Shown: in pieces, positions 50,938-59,596 of the stretch
Position numbering within the stretch: position 1 is the stretch's first letter
How the letters are laid out: every line of letters starts with the position of its first letter
NCBI RefSeq assembly: GCF_001894825.1
Contig: NZ_BCWY01000003.1
Coordinates: forward strand, 1-64,000
Length of the DNA stretch: 64,000 nucleotides
DNA from: Rhodococcus jostii NBRC 16295
GTDB lineage: Bacteria > Actinomycetota > Actinomycetes > Mycobacteriales > Mycobacteriaceae
Reading direction: 5' to 3'
Notes under the pieces: generated by a model
Seen by the model: only the letters and a program-made list of their open reading frames with translations
The model's database searches: none
Told to the model about the DNA's origin: nothing
Position numbers and translations under genes: made by a program

Positions 50938-52184
50938 CGGAGCGCACGCTGGCGTGGCGGGCGTCGCCGGCAGCCCTCGCGCTGGCGACCTGCGCGGCCG
51001 TGGCACTGACCGCGGGGGTCGTGGGGCGCTGGTGGGAAGTGGTGGTGTTCGCCGCCCCGATGCTGGGCGCGCTCGGTTCGGTGACGTGGCTGCCACGACC
51101 GGCCACCGGCGTCCGCGCCGACACGTCGGGACGCATGCTGCGGTGTTTCGAATCCGAGTCCGTGCGGTTCACGGCGCACGTGGTGACGTGCGGCGGCGCG
51201 GCCGAACTCGCGGTGACACCGGCGCCGTCCGACAACTACACGGTCGAGCAGGTCGGCGACGGCGACTATCAGCTGTCGGCGGACCGATGGGGTCGGTACG
51301 AACCCACCCTGATCGTCACGGCCCGCGCCGGCGGCGGTCTGCTGACGGCGACGGCGCGGGTCCCCGTCGCCGAACTGCGGATCTTTCCGCTCGCACCGCC
51401 GATGCCGACGCCACTTCCACATGCCCCGCTTCCGGACCGCATCGGCGCGCACCGCACCCGCCGATTCGGTTCCGGCGTCGAGTTCGGCGACATCCGGCCG
51501 CACGCCCCCGGCGATCCGCTGCGCAGCGTCAACTGGCCCGTGAGTGCCCGCCGCGGCCGGCTACACGTGACCGAACGGATCATGGACCGCGCCGCCGACG
51601 TCGTCGCCGTCCTCGACACCACCCCGCAGGCGCCGGGACCCGCGTCGGAGAGCCTGCACCGGACCGTCCGCGGGGCGACGCAGGTGGTGCAGGCGGCGTT
51701 GCAGCGCGGCGACCGGGCCGGGGTTGTCGCCAGCGGGCTTCGGCTGCGGTGGCTCGGCGCCGACATCGGGCGCAGGCAGTTTTACCGGATCCTCGACACC
51801 GTCCTCGACTCCGAGGCCGGCGCCACCGAATCCGAGGTCGGCGGCGGCGCCTCCGAGGGCACCCTTGTGCCCCGGGTCGCGCTGCCGCCGAGGGCCGTCG
51901 TCATCGCGTTCTCCACCATGCTGGACACCAATTTCGCGCTGTCGCTGCTGGAGTTGAGGCGACGCGGGCATGTCGTCGTGGCCGTCGACGTGCTCCGCGG
52001 CCCCCCGTTCGAACACGAACTCGACCCGATGACCGCCCGGATGTGGCGGCTCGAACGCCGGAACATGTACCGGAACATGGGCGTTCTCGGTGTCCCGGTG
52101 GTGGCGTGGGAGGACGATTCGGCGCTGGATCTCGCGCTCGCGCTGGCCGATCGTGCCCGCAGGCCCTCGGCGGCGTTCCGATGA
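50934..52184 (+). CDS. DUF58 protein (MoxR partner), two N-terminal TM segments
   Basis: 416 residues from ATG 50934. Two hydrophobic helices (ALALATCAAVALTAGVVG and WWEVVVFAAPMLGALGSV), then a beta domain and the DUF58 signature FGDIRPHAPGDPLRSVNWPV followed by a VWA-like C-terminal domain (DVVAVLDTTPQ). DUF58 proteins couple to MoxR ATPases in cell-envelope or stress pathways. It is preceded by moxR and followed by a small membrane protein, both with 4-nt overlaps. Confidence 0.88.
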   Translation: MTERTLAWRASPAALALATCAAVALTAGVVGRWWEVVVFAAPMLGALGSVTWLPRPATGVRADTSGRMLRCFESESVRFTAHVVTCGGAAELAVTPAPSDNYTVEQVGDGDYQLSADRWGRYEPTLIVTARAGGGLLTATARVPVAELRIFPLAPPMPTPLPHAPLPDRIGAHRTRRFGSGVEFGDIRPHAPGDPLRSVNWPVSARRGRLHVTERIMDRAADVVAVLDTTPQAPGPASESLHRTVRGATQVVQAALQRGDRAGVVASGLRLRWLGADIGRRQFYRILDTVLDSEAGATESEVGGGASEGTLVPRVALPPRAVVIAFSTMLDTNFALSLLELRRRGHVVVAVDVLRGPPFEHELDPMTARMWRLERRNMYRNMGVLGVPVVAWEDDSALDLALALADRARRPSAAFR

Positions 52185-52510
52185 GATGGGGTGCGGTGCT
52201 CGTCGTGCAGGGCGCGTTGATCGCGCTCGTTCTGGGCAATGCGTCCGCGGTCGCGGCGGCCGCCGCCGGTGTCGCGGCGACGGGACTGCTGCTCGTCGCG
52301 TACACCGGTCTCGCGCCGGGCGTCCCGAGGCTACTGCTGGGCGCGGTCGTTGCCGGCGCGGCCGCGAGTCTGGCGGCGACACTCCCGGACGGACCGGCAT
52401 GGTCGTCGCTGCTCGGACCGGTTGCGGTGGTGGTGCTGTTCGTCGTCGCGGTGTGGCCGTACGTCGGCAACCGCAGGTCGGCCGAAAGTCAGAACCGGCG
52501 GATGCTGTAG
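52181..52510 (+). CDS. small four-helix membrane protein of the MoxR operon
   Basis: 109 residues from ATG 52181, whose start overlaps the DUF58 stop (ATGA). Almost entirely hydrophobic, about three to four TM segments (GAVLVVQGALIALVLGNASA, AGVAATGLLLVAYTGL, LLLGAVVAGAAASLAAT, VAVVVLFVVAVW). No family recognised. Its 3' end overlaps the convergent NlpC/P60 gene by 22 bp. It probably belongs with MoxR-DUF58-DUF4129 in a membrane complex. Confidence 0.7.
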   Translation: MRWGAVLVVQGALIALVLGNASAVAAAAAGVAATGLLLVAYTGLAPGVPRLLLGAVVAGAAASLAATLPDGPAWSSLLGPVAVVVLFVVAVWPYVGNRRSAESQNRRML

Positions 52511-53016
52511 ATGTGGAACTGCGACAGCGGCGCCAGACCCACCGGCACGCCGCGTCCGTACGCGTTGAAGACCTGACCGAAGCCCGCGTAGATACCGATG
52601 TGCGACGCGTCCGGGTTGAGCACCACGATGTCGCCGGGGGCCAACGCCCACAGCGGAATGGGGGCGCCGACCTCGGCCTGCTCCCACGTGGTGCGGGGCA
52701 AATTCACGCCTGCCTGCCGGAATGCCCACTGCACCAGACCCGAGCAGTCCCACGCGTCCGGGCCCGTCCCACCCCACAGATAAGGCTTGCCCGTCTGGGT
52801 GGTTGCCGCCGCGAGCGCGGCCAGCCCGGTCGGCGTGGGAATGGGCGTCGGGAGAACGGAAGAACCCATCGAACTGCCGCCGGTGCTGCCGCTGTCGGAA
52901 CTGCCTGCCACCGGTGCGGCGTTGGCGGGAAGCGCGACCAGCGCGGTCGCGCAGAACGCGAGAGCACCGGCAACGGCCGCACGCCGCACGGGACGGAGAG
53001 GTCTGCGCTGGGACAC
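52489..53016 (-). CDS. NlpC/P60 cell-wall endopeptidase
   Basis: 175 residues from GTG 53014-53016, with a GGGGGG stretch 6 nt upstream. N-terminal signal peptide ends at PANAA. A Ser/Gly/Pro-rich linker leads to the NlpC/P60 domain with the triad Cys 91 (DCSGLVQWAF), His 139 (DASHIGIYAG) and polar Asn 151 (QVFNAYG). It is a peptidoglycan D-Glu-mDAP endopeptidase of the RipA/RipB type, secreted. Convergent with the MoxR operon, so both may act on the envelope. The 170-bp upstream region to 53186 holds no gene. Confidence 0.87.
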   Translation of the reverse strand: MSQRRPLRPVRRAAVAGALAFCATALVALPANAAPVAGSSDSGSTGGSSMGSSVLPTPIPTPTGLAALAAATTQTGKPYLWGGTGPDAWDCSGLVQWAFRQAGVNLPRTTWEQAEVGAPIPLWALAPGDIVVLNPDASHIGIYAGFGQVFNAYGRGVPVGLAPLSQFHIYSIRRF

Positions 53017-53186
53017 GACGTCCCCCCTTTGTTCGCTACTGCTCGTGAGAGCCGTGGAACCGCCCCGACCATCGGTGCACACGCCTCGATGAGATCACGG
53101 AAAGCGTACAAAGTGTTGCGGCATCGTGCCTGACATTCGCGAATATCCGTCCGAACTGGGCAGATTCGGTCAAATGTCGGTAGCTG

Positions 53187-54053
53187 TCACTCCTGCGTCA
53201 GGGTCAGCACCACGTCGGCCAGTGCCGGCGCATAGTCACGCTCGGGAACCGTGGCGGAGATGAGGAGTCTGCCCTCTTCCTTCCAGATCCGCGTGTGAAG
53301 CGTCTCGCCCGGAAAAACCACGCCCGCGAACCGGACCCGGAACCCCGCTACCTGCGACGCGTCCGCGTCGAGGACCGTGTCCACCGCGGCCTTGCACACC
53401 ATTCCGTAGGTGCAGAGGCCGTGCAGAATCGGTGCGGGAAACCCTGCGGCGGAAGCGAACTTCGGGTCGGAATGCAGCGGGTTGCGGTCGCCGCACATCC
53501 GGTACATCAGCGCCTGCTGCGGTAGCACGGGGGAGTCGACCTCGGCGTCGGCCGGACGGTCGGGCAACGTGATGGACTGGGACGGTCCGCGCTCACCACC
53601 GAAACCCCCTTCACCTCGGGCGAAGATGGACGAGCGACCCGTCCACAGGGGAGTGCCGTCGAGGTCGGTGGTGGTCGATTCCTGCACGATGACGGCGGCT
53701 TTGCCCTTGTCCCACACCTCGGCGATGCGTGTGGTGGTGCGGGCCTTGCCCTCCGGGGGAATCGGCCGGTGCACGGTCACTTCCTGGCTGCCGTGCACCA
53801 CTTTGGCCAGGTCGATCTCGACTCCCGGGAACGACACGCTCGGCGCCTCGGTGGCATGGAAATTCGCGGCGACCGTCGCGAATGTGGGAAGCACCTGCGG
53901 CGTCCCGTCGGTCAGGTACCGCAATTCCCTCTCGTCGAGCGGACGCGACCCGGCGCCGAGGGCGAGGTGGTAGTGCTGCACGTCGGAACTGGTCCAGGAG
54001 AACTCCTGGGTGGGCAGTTCGGCCCCGACGGCGATGTTCGGATCAATGGGCAT
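53187..54053 (-). CDS. MaoC-like enoyl-CoA hydratase of steroid degradation (hsd4B / Rv3538-like)
   Basis: 288 residues, two hotdog halves; the C-terminal half carries the hydratase signature YRMCGDRNPLHSDPKFASAA and PAPILHGLCTYGM. The N-terminal half includes SDVQHYHLALGAGSRPLDER. It corresponds to Rv3538, which I remember next to kstD in M. tuberculosis, and hydrates enoyl-CoA intermediates of the sterol side chain. It starts inside the 3' end of kstD (11-bp overlap), so the two are co-translated from the KstR-controlled kstD promoter. Confidence 0.88.
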   Translation of the reverse strand: MPIDPNIAVGAELPTQEFSWTSSDVQHYHLALGAGSRPLDERELRYLTDGTPQVLPTFATVAANFHATEAPSVSFPGVEIDLAKVVHGSQEVTVHRPIPPEGKARTTTRIAEVWDKGKAAVIVQESTTTDLDGTPLWTGRSSIFARGEGGFGGERGPSQSITLPDRPADAEVDSPVLPQQALMYRMCGDRNPLHSDPKFASAAGFPAPILHGLCTYGMVCKAAVDTVLDADASQVAGFRVRFAGVVFPGETLHTRIWKEEGRLLISATVPERDYAPALADVVLTLTQE

Positions 54054-55761
54054 TGGTGGTGTCTCCGGTGAGTGACGTCGGCGAGTCGGTCCGGGCGGAC
54101 TTCGCGAGAATATCGAGAACCGCGAGATAACCGAACGTCATCGCGGGACCGATGGTCGCGCCGGGGCCCGCGTAGGTGTGGCCCATCACCGGGCCGCTGG
54201 CATTGCCCACAGCGTAGAGGTTCTCGATGGTGCTGCCGTCCGTCCGGAGGACACGCGCGTTCCTGTCGGTGCGGAGACCGCCCTTGGTGCCGAGGTCGCC
54301 CGGGACCATCTTGACGGCGAAGAACGGCGCCTTCTCGAGAACGCCGAGGCTCGGGTTCGGTTTGTTGCGGGGATCCCCGTAGTAATGGTCGTACCCGCTC
54401 TCACCACGGCCGAAGTCGTCGTCCTTGCCGTTCCGGGCGAAAGTGTTGAAACGCGAGACCGTTTCGGTGAGCGCGTCGACCGGGACACCGATCTTCTCGG
54501 CGAGTTCGGCGACGGTGCCGGCCTTGACGATGACGCCGGCCTTCAGCCACCGACCCGGGAACGGGGAGCGCGGGGTGACTCCGGCGAACGCGTACCGGTC
54601 GCGGTAACGCTGGTCGAGGACGAGCCAGCACGGAACGTTCTCGCCGGGTCCGTCGCCCTGTCCGTAGGTGCCGCCGTACATCGCGTGCGTCGCCTCGACG
54701 TACGGTGCGGACTCGTTGACGAAACGCTTGCCGGATTCGTTGATCATGATGCAGCCGGGCAGGCTCCGCTCGGACAGTGCGAACCACGGGCCGCCGGTGA
54801 GCGGGATCGACGGACCCCACCAGGCGTCCTCCATCAGATCGAGCGCAGCGCCGAGCTTTTCACCCGCCCAGATGCCGTCGCCGGTGTTGGCCTTGGCTCC
54901 GACGGTCCACTCGGTGCCGATCGGGGCGCGCTGATACTTCTTGCGGGCCTCGTCGTTGTGCTCGAATCCGCCCGACGCGATCACCACGCCGCGGCGCGCC
55001 CGGAACACCTGCGGCTGCCCGTCGACCGTGGCGTTGACCCCGCGGACCACGCCGTCCACCACGTACAGGTCGGTGAGCGGGGTGTCGAGCAGGATCGGGA
55101 CGCCGGCCGCCTTCAACCCGGCCTGCAGTCCCGCGACGAGCGCCTGACCGCGGACGAGCAACCGCTTGCCGGTGAGTTTGGCGCCCAGGAATCGGAGCCC
55201 GACCCGGGCGGCGCGCAGCGGACCACGCGGGTTGCGCATCAAGAGGTTCAGCCAGCGGTAGTCGGCCTGGGTGATCACGAAGTTCGACGGGGCCTTGACG
55301 TAGTCGGGCTCGAGCTTCGCGAGGTCGGCGCCGAGCTTCCGGCCGTCGAACGGTGTCGGCTCGACGGACCGTCCGCCCAGCCGGCCGCCGGGGGCCTCGG
55401 GGTAGTAGTCGGAGTATTCGGGCACCCACTGCAGCTTCAGCGGGCTGTTCTTCAGCACGAACGACAGCATCTCGGGGCCGCGGTCGATGTAGGCGTCGAT
55501 GCGGTCCTTCGGGACGACGTCGCCGATGATGCTGTGCAGGTAGGTGCGTGCGGCGTCGGTGGTGTCGTCGACTCCCGCGGCGATCAGCGCCTCGTTGTTC
55601 GGGATCCACACGCCCCCGCCGGAGCGAGCGGTGGAGCCGCCGAAGTGCGGTGCCTTTTCCAGGATGACGACGCTCAGTCCCTTGTGGGCCGCGGTCAGGG
55701 CCGCGGTCATACCACCGGCACCGCTACCGACGACCACGATGTCGTATTCGTGCTTGCTCAT
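54043..55761 (-). CDS. kstD: 3-ketosteroid delta1-dehydrogenase
   Basis: 572 residues. FAD-binding VVVGSGAGGMTAALTAA at the N-terminus; GGSTARSGGGVWIPNN; YSDYYPEAPGGRLGGR; substrate/FAD motif GHTYAGPGATIGPAMTFGYL near the C-terminus; all are KstD hallmarks. It introduces the C1-C2 double bond into 3-keto-4-ene steroids, which with KshA opens ring B. The ATG at 55759-55761 has no Shine-Dalgarno; the KstR operator begins one base upstream, so the mRNA may be leaderless. Divergent from hsaE. Confidence 0.94.
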   Translation of the reverse strand: MSKHEYDIVVVGSGAGGMTAALTAAHKGLSVVILEKAPHFGGSTARSGGGVWIPNNEALIAAGVDDTTDAARTYLHSIIGDVVPKDRIDAYIDRGPEMLSFVLKNSPLKLQWVPEYSDYYPEAPGGRLGGRSVEPTPFDGRKLGADLAKLEPDYVKAPSNFVITQADYRWLNLLMRNPRGPLRAARVGLRFLGAKLTGKRLLVRGQALVAGLQAGLKAAGVPILLDTPLTDLYVVDGVVRGVNATVDGQPQVFRARRGVVIASGGFEHNDEARKKYQRAPIGTEWTVGAKANTGDGIWAGEKLGAALDLMEDAWWGPSIPLTGGPWFALSERSLPGCIMINESGKRFVNESAPYVEATHAMYGGTYGQGDGPGENVPCWLVLDQRYRDRYAFAGVTPRSPFPGRWLKAGVIVKAGTVAELAEKIGVPVDALTETVSRFNTFARNGKDDDFGRGESGYDHYYGDPRNKPNPSLGVLEKAPFFAVKMVPGDLGTKGGLRTDRNARVLRTDGSTIENLYAVGNASGPVMGHTYAGPGATIGPAMTFGYLAVLDILAKSARTDSPTSLTGDTTNAH

Positions 55762-55762
55762 G

Positions 55763-55776
55763 TAGAACACGTTATA
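55763..55776. promoter_or_regulatory. KstR operator, kstD/hsaE divergent promoter
   Basis: TAGAACACGTTATA fits TnnAACnnGTTnnA with one departure from the perfect palindrome. It ends directly at the kstD start and 134 bp from hsaE, so it can block both kstD-hsd4B and hsaE-hsaG-hsaF. Confidence 0.9.
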
Positions 55777-55909
55777 GAATGATGGGGTTGTCAGTCCATC
55801 CTTTCTGCCAGGAAGTATTACTGACGACAACAAACAAGAACGAAACACGTTGCAGTGAAAGCCGGTGGGCGTGCGCACGCAAACGAACTCCAGGGAAGGT
55901 CCTCACACC

Positions 55910-56695
55910 ATGCTCTCGACGCAACTACGCACCGAGTTGGCGAATCAGCTCGACGCCGCGGAACGCAGCCGCGCTCCCATCGGCCCCCTCACCGCGGACC
56001 ATCCCGACATCGACGTCGTCGACGCCTACGAGATCCAGCTCGTCAACATCCGCCGCCGGCTGCAGGACGGCGCGCAGGTCGTCGGGCACAAGGTCGGCCT
56101 GTCGTCCCTGGCCATGCAGCAGATGATGGGCGTCGACGAACCCGACTACGGCCACCTGCTCGCCGACATGGAAGTGTTCGAAGACCAACCCGTCGACACC
56201 TCCCGGTTCTGCTTCCCGCGCGTCGAGGTCGAGGTCGCGTTCGTGCTGGGCGCCGACCTCCCCGGCGCCGGCTGCACCGAACAGGACGTCCTCGACGCCA
56301 CTGCTGCGTTCGCGCCGTCCATCGAACTGATCGACAGCCGGATCACCGATTGGAAGATCACGCTGCCCGACACCATCGCCGACAACGCGTCGTCCGCCGG
56401 CTTCGTGCTCGGCACGAACCGGGTGCGGCCGTCCGACATCGACATCAAGGCCATCGACGCCGTCCTGACGAGCAACGGCGAGATCAAGGCCGAGGGACGC
56501 AGCGACGCGGTGCTCGGCAACCCGGTGACGGCCGTCGCCTGGCTCGCGCAGAAGGTCGAGAGCTTCGGCGTCCGGTTGAAGGCCGGCGACATCGTGCTGC
56601 CCGGCTCCTGCACCCGCGCCATCGACGCTCACCCGGGCGACCACTTCCGTGCCGAGTTCAGTGGGCTCGGATCCGTATCCCTGCAGTTCAAGTAG
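55910..56695 (+). CDS. hsaE: HsaE, 2-hydroxypentadienoate hydratase
   Basis: 261 residues from ATG 55910; GGGAAGG lies upstream. MhpD-like hydratase features are [37 protein letters not shown] (acidic metal site) and [20 protein letters not shown]. It hydrates 2-hydroxyhexa-2,4-dienoate released from ring A cleavage by HsaD. First of the coupled hsaE-hsaG-hsaF genes. Confidence 0.93.
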   Translation: MLSTQLRTELANQLDAAERSRAPIGPLTADHPDIDVVDAYEIQLVNIRRRLQDGAQVVGHKVGLSSLAMQQMMGVDEPDYGHLLADMEVFEDQPVDTSRFCFPRVEVEVAFVLGADLPGAGCTEQDVLDATAAFAPSIELIDSRITDWKITLPDTIADNASSAGFVLGTNRVRPSDIDIKAIDAVLTSNGEIKAEGRSDAVLGNPVTAVAWLAQKVESFGVRLKAGDIVLPGSCTRAIDAHPGDHFRAEFSGLGSVSLQFK

Positions 56696-56706
56696 GAGTG
56701 TCATTC

Positions 56707-57609
56707 ATGACGAAGGCAAGTGTGGCGATCGTCGGTTCGGGCAACATCAGCACCGACCTGCTCTACAAGCTGCAACGATCCGAGTGGCTCGAACCCCGCT
56801 GGATGATCGGGATCGACCCCGAGAGCGAAGGCCTGGCGAGGGCCCGCAAGATGGGACTGGAGACGTCGGCCGAGGGCGTCGACTGGTTGCTGAACCAGCC
56901 GGAGAAGCCCGACCTCGTGTTCGAGGCCACGTCCGCGTACGTGCACCGCGAGGCCGCACCGAAATACGAGGCCGCGGGCATCCGCGCCGTCGACCTGACT
57001 CCCGCCGCCGTCGGACCCGCCGTGGTCCCGCCGGCCAACCTGCGCGAACACCTCGGCGCCCCCAACGTCAACATGATCACCTGCGGCGGGCAGGCCACGA
57101 TTCCGATCGTGTACGCCGTCTCCCGCGTCGTCGACGTGCCGTACGCCGAGATCGTCGCGTCGGTGGCGTCCGTCTCCGCAGGCCCCGGCACCCGCGCGAA
57201 CATCGACGAGTTCACCAAGACCACCAGCCGCGGCATCGAGACCATCGGCGGGGCGCAGCGCGGCAAGGCCATCATCATCCTCAACCCGGCCGACCCGCCG
57301 ATGATCATGCGCGACACCATCTTCTGCGCGATCCCAGAGGACGCCGACCGTGCCGCCATCACCGACTCCATCTACCGCGTCGTCGCGGACATCCAGCAGT
57401 ACGTCCCCGGCTACCGGTTACTGAACGAACCGCAGTTCGACGACCCGAGCGTCGTGTCCGGTGGTCAGGCGACGGTCACGACGTTCGTCGAGGTCGAGGG
57501 CGCAGGAGACTTCCTGCCGCCGTACGCCGGCAACCTCGACATCATGACCGCAGCGGCAACCAAGGTGGGCGAGGAGATCGCCCAGAAGCTCCTGAGTGTG
57601 GAGGCATGA
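56707..57609 (+). CDS. hsaG: HsaG, acylating acetaldehyde/propionaldehyde dehydrogenase
   Basis: 300 residues. NAD site [17 protein letters not shown], catalytic cysteine Cys 126 in [11 protein letters not shown], and [15 protein letters not shown] near the C-terminus match MhpF/BphJ dehydrogenases. It converts the aldehyde made by the HsaF aldolase to acyl-CoA (propionyl-CoA in steroid degradation), and the two enzymes channel it. GGAG stands upstream of ATG 56707. It overlaps hsaF by 4 nt. Confidence 0.94.
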   Translation: MTKASVAIVGSGNISTDLLYKLQRSEWLEPRWMIGIDPESEGLARARKMGLETSAEGVDWLLNQPEKPDLVFEATSAYVHREAAPKYEAAGIRAVDLTPAAVGPAVVPPANLREHLGAPNVNMITCGGQATIPIVYAVSRVVDVPYAEIVASVASVSAGPGTRANIDEFTKTTSRGIETIGGAQRGKAIIILNPADPPMIMRDTIFCAIPEDADRAAITDSIYRVVADIQQYVPGYRLLNEPQFDDPSVVSGGQATVTTFVEVEGAGDFLPPYAGNLDIMTAAATKVGEEIAQKLLSVEA

Positions 57610-58700
57610 GCACTATGGTCCATTTCGACGGGGCGAGCGGAGCGACGGGAAATATGCGCAGCAGCTGGGACATTCGCGTCACCGACACCTCCCTCCGGGA
57701 CGGTTCGCACCACAAGCGCCACCAGTTCACCGGTGAGGAGGTACGGGCCATCGTCGGTGCGCTCGACAACGCCGGAGTCCCCGTCATCGAGGTGACGCAC
57801 GGCGACGGTCTCGGCGGGTCCTCGTTCAACTACGGCTTCTCGAAGGTACCGGAGCAGGAACTCATCTCGATCGCCGTCGACACGGCGAAGAACGCGAAGA
57901 TCGCCTTCCTCATGCTGCCCGGGCTCGGCATCAAGGACGACATCATCGTCGCCCAGGACAACGGCGCCTCCATCTGCCGCATCGCCACCCACTGCACCGA
58001 GGCGGACGTCTCCATCCAGCACTTCGGCCTGGCCCGCGAGCGCGGTCTCGAGACGGTCGGCTTCCTGATGATGGCGCACTCGATCCCACCGGAAAAACTG
58101 GCTCAGCAGGCCCGGATCATGGCCGATGCCGGCTGCCAGTGCGTGTACGTGGTCGACTCGGCCGGCGCCCTCGTGCTCGAACAGGTGTCGGACCGCGTCG
58201 AGGCGCTGGTGCAGGAACTCGGCTCCGACGCCCAGGTGGGTTTCCACGGGCACGAGAACCTCGGCCTCGGTGTGGCCAACTCGATCGCCGCGGTCCGGGC
58301 CGGTGCCAAGCAGATCGACGGCAGTACACGACGATTCGGCGCCGGCGCCGGTAACGCACCGGTCGAGGCGTTCGTCGGCGTGTGCGACAAGATCGGCGTC
58401 AAGACGGGGATCGACTTCTTCGCGATCGCCGACGCCGCCGAGGACGTGGTGCGCCCGGCCATGCCCGCCGAATGCCTCCTCGACCGGCAGGCGCTGATGA
58501 TGGGGTACGCCGGCGTCTACTCGAGCTTCCTCAAGCACGCCGAACGCCAGGCCGAACGGTACGGCGTCTCGTCGGCCGAACTCCTCGTCCGCGCGGGCAA
58601 ACGCAAACTCGTCGGCGGCCAGGAAGATCAGCTCATCGACATTGCCCTCGAACTGCAACGCGAGCGCGATGCGGCTGCGCCGCCTGTGAGTACTTCTTAA
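57606..58700 (+). CDS. hsaF: HsaF, 4-hydroxy-2-oxoacid aldolase
   Basis: 364 residues. The HMGL-like TIM barrel has [15 protein letters not shown] (metal aspartate), [16 protein letters not shown] (histidine ligands) and [20 protein letters not shown]. It cleaves 4-hydroxy-2-oxohexanoate to pyruvate and propionaldehyde, which HsaG takes. The ATG overlaps the hsaG stop. The stop (58698-58700) lies inside the hairpin shared with the VOC gene, between the arms. Confidence 0.94.
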   Translation: MSTMVHFDGASGATGNMRSSWDIRVTDTSLRDGSHHKRHQFTGEEVRAIVGALDNAGVPVIEVTHGDGLGGSSFNYGFSKVPEQELISIAVDTAKNAKIAFLMLPGLGIKDDIIVAQDNGASICRIATHCTEADVSIQHFGLARERGLETVGFLMMAHSIPPEKLAQQARIMADAGCQCVYVVDSAGALVLEQVSDRVEALVQELGSDAQVGFHGHENLGLGVANSIAAVRAGAKQIDGSTRRFGAGAGNAPVEAFVGVCDKIGVKTGIDFFAIADAAEDVVRPAMPAECLLDRQALMMGYAGVYSSFLKHAERQAERYGVSSAELLVRAGKRKLVGGQEDQLIDIALELQRERDAAAPPVSTS

Positions 58701-58728
58701 CCGCCCGCGGTTGATAAGTACTCACAGG
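58683..58728. terminator. hairpin repeat family copy 2 between hsaF and the VOC gene
   Basis: Outer arms 58683-58695 and 58716-58728 are perfectly complementary (13 bp); inside, AACCGC/GCGGTT (58699-58712) forms a second stem. Core GTGAGTACTT...TTAACCG is shared with 26886-26937. Located between convergent genes in both cases, it is probably a bidirectional terminator. Confidence 0.7.
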
Positions 58729-59106
58729 TCAGCGGGCGGTCTCCCACAACCCGACGACGTTTCCCTCGGAGTCGGTGAAGTACGCGGCGAACCCCATGTT
58801 CCCGACGGGGGTCCTGCCGGTGACGGTCTTGCCACCGAGGGATTCGATCCTTTCGAGGGCGGATTCGATGCTCTCGACGTCGACGGTAACCACGGGAGTG
58901 GTCACCTCCCCGCGCTGCATCATGCCGCCGTTGATGTACCCCGGTTCGTCGGGCATGCCGCTCTCGCCGACCGGTCCGGTGCTGACCATGCTGTAGTCCA
59001 TGTCGGGGATCTCGGCGATGGCCCACCCGAACGCGTCGCGATAGAACGTTCGTGCGCGGTCACCGTCGTCGAAGGGGATTTCGAAGTGCACGATTCGGCC
59101 TGTCAT
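58729..59106 (-). CDS. VOC/glyoxalase-like domain protein
   Basis: 125 residues from ATG 59104-59106, with GGAGG 7 nt upstream. Vicinal-oxygen-chelate fold signatures: VHFEIPFDDGDRARTFYRDA at the N-terminus and GFAAYFTDSEGNVVGLWE at the C-terminus. Such single-domain VOC proteins include small glyoxalases and antibiotic-binding proteins; no metal-site certainty here. Convergent with hsaF. Position among steroid genes may be incidental. Confidence 0.8.
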   Translation of the reverse strand: MTGRIVHFEIPFDDGDRARTFYRDAFGWAIAEIPDMDYSMVSTGPVGESGMPDEPGYINGGMMQRGEVTTPVVTVDVESIESALERIESLGGKTVTGRTPVGNMGFAAYFTDSEGNVVGLWETAR

Positions 59107-59165
59107 GGCACGCCTCCGGTTCGGCTGGACCGCCGAATCCGGCGGCACGTCCAGCCTAAAACACG

Positions 59166-59220
59166 GTCGCCCGATGTGGCATTCGTGCAGTCAGACTGCA
59201 CGAATGCCACATCGGGCGAC
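59166..59220. terminator. 27-bp perfect palindrome hairpin
   Basis: Arms 59166-59192 and 59194-59220 are perfectly complementary over 27 bases around a single central base, so a realistic hairpin has about a 25-bp stem with a 5-nt loop. It lies in the 140-bp gap between two minus-strand genes, 26 bp beyond the stop of the Cys-rich gene. Function as a terminator of the kshA-Cys-rich transcript is likely; an unusually strong stem for that. Confidence 0.65.
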
Positions 59221-59246
59221 ACATCCGGGCGCGACGGCGCCGACGA

Positions 59247-59594
59247 CTATTCGACGCGATCTCGCACGTCGATGAACCCCTCCATCACCGCGTGGTTGAT
59301 GCTGTCCCACAGTCGTGGACACCCTTCCCGGAGTGCGGTGGACTGCCCCTCGCCGACGGCGTCCCGGAATGTCGGGCACTTCTTCGCCGGGTCGTCCGTC
59401 CACTGGACGCTCGTGTGCTTGAGGCTGTTCTTGCGCACCAGCACACAGGTTCCACAGGTGCGGCACTCGACTTCGTTCATCCCGTCGTCGAGATAATTGG
59501 CCTTGTCGGCCACCGTCTGCGCATGAATGGCCTCGAGCCGAGCAGGCTGTCCGGCGAAGTCGGGAGCTTTGGCCCATTCGGTCGAGGCACTCAT
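59247..59594 (-). CDS. Cys-rich small protein coupled to kshA
   Basis: 115 residues. The cysteines are clustered in VECRTCGTC (CxxCxxC), KKCPTF and EGCPRLW, five in all. It could bind zinc or an iron-sulphur cluster. It starts 2 bp after the kshA stop, so it is in the KstR-controlled kshA operon. In M. tuberculosis a hypothetical gene (Rv3527) is adjacent to kshA; whether it is the homologue was not checked. A role in electron transfer to KshA or in its assembly is possible but unproven. Confidence 0.7.
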   Translation of the reverse strand: MSASTEWAKAPDFAGQPARLEAIHAQTVADKANYLDDGMNEVECRTCGTCVLVRKNSLKHTSVQWTDDPAKKCPTFRDAVGEGQSTALREGCPRLWDSINHAVMEGFIDVRDRVE

Positions 59595-59596
59595 GA

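Noticed and set aside
53017-53186. Cyclic-di-AMP (ydaO-type) riboswitch ahead of the NlpC/P60 gene, as in some actinobacteria
   Set aside because: The 170-bp leader does not show the conserved ydaO core by eye; a covariance-model search would settle it.
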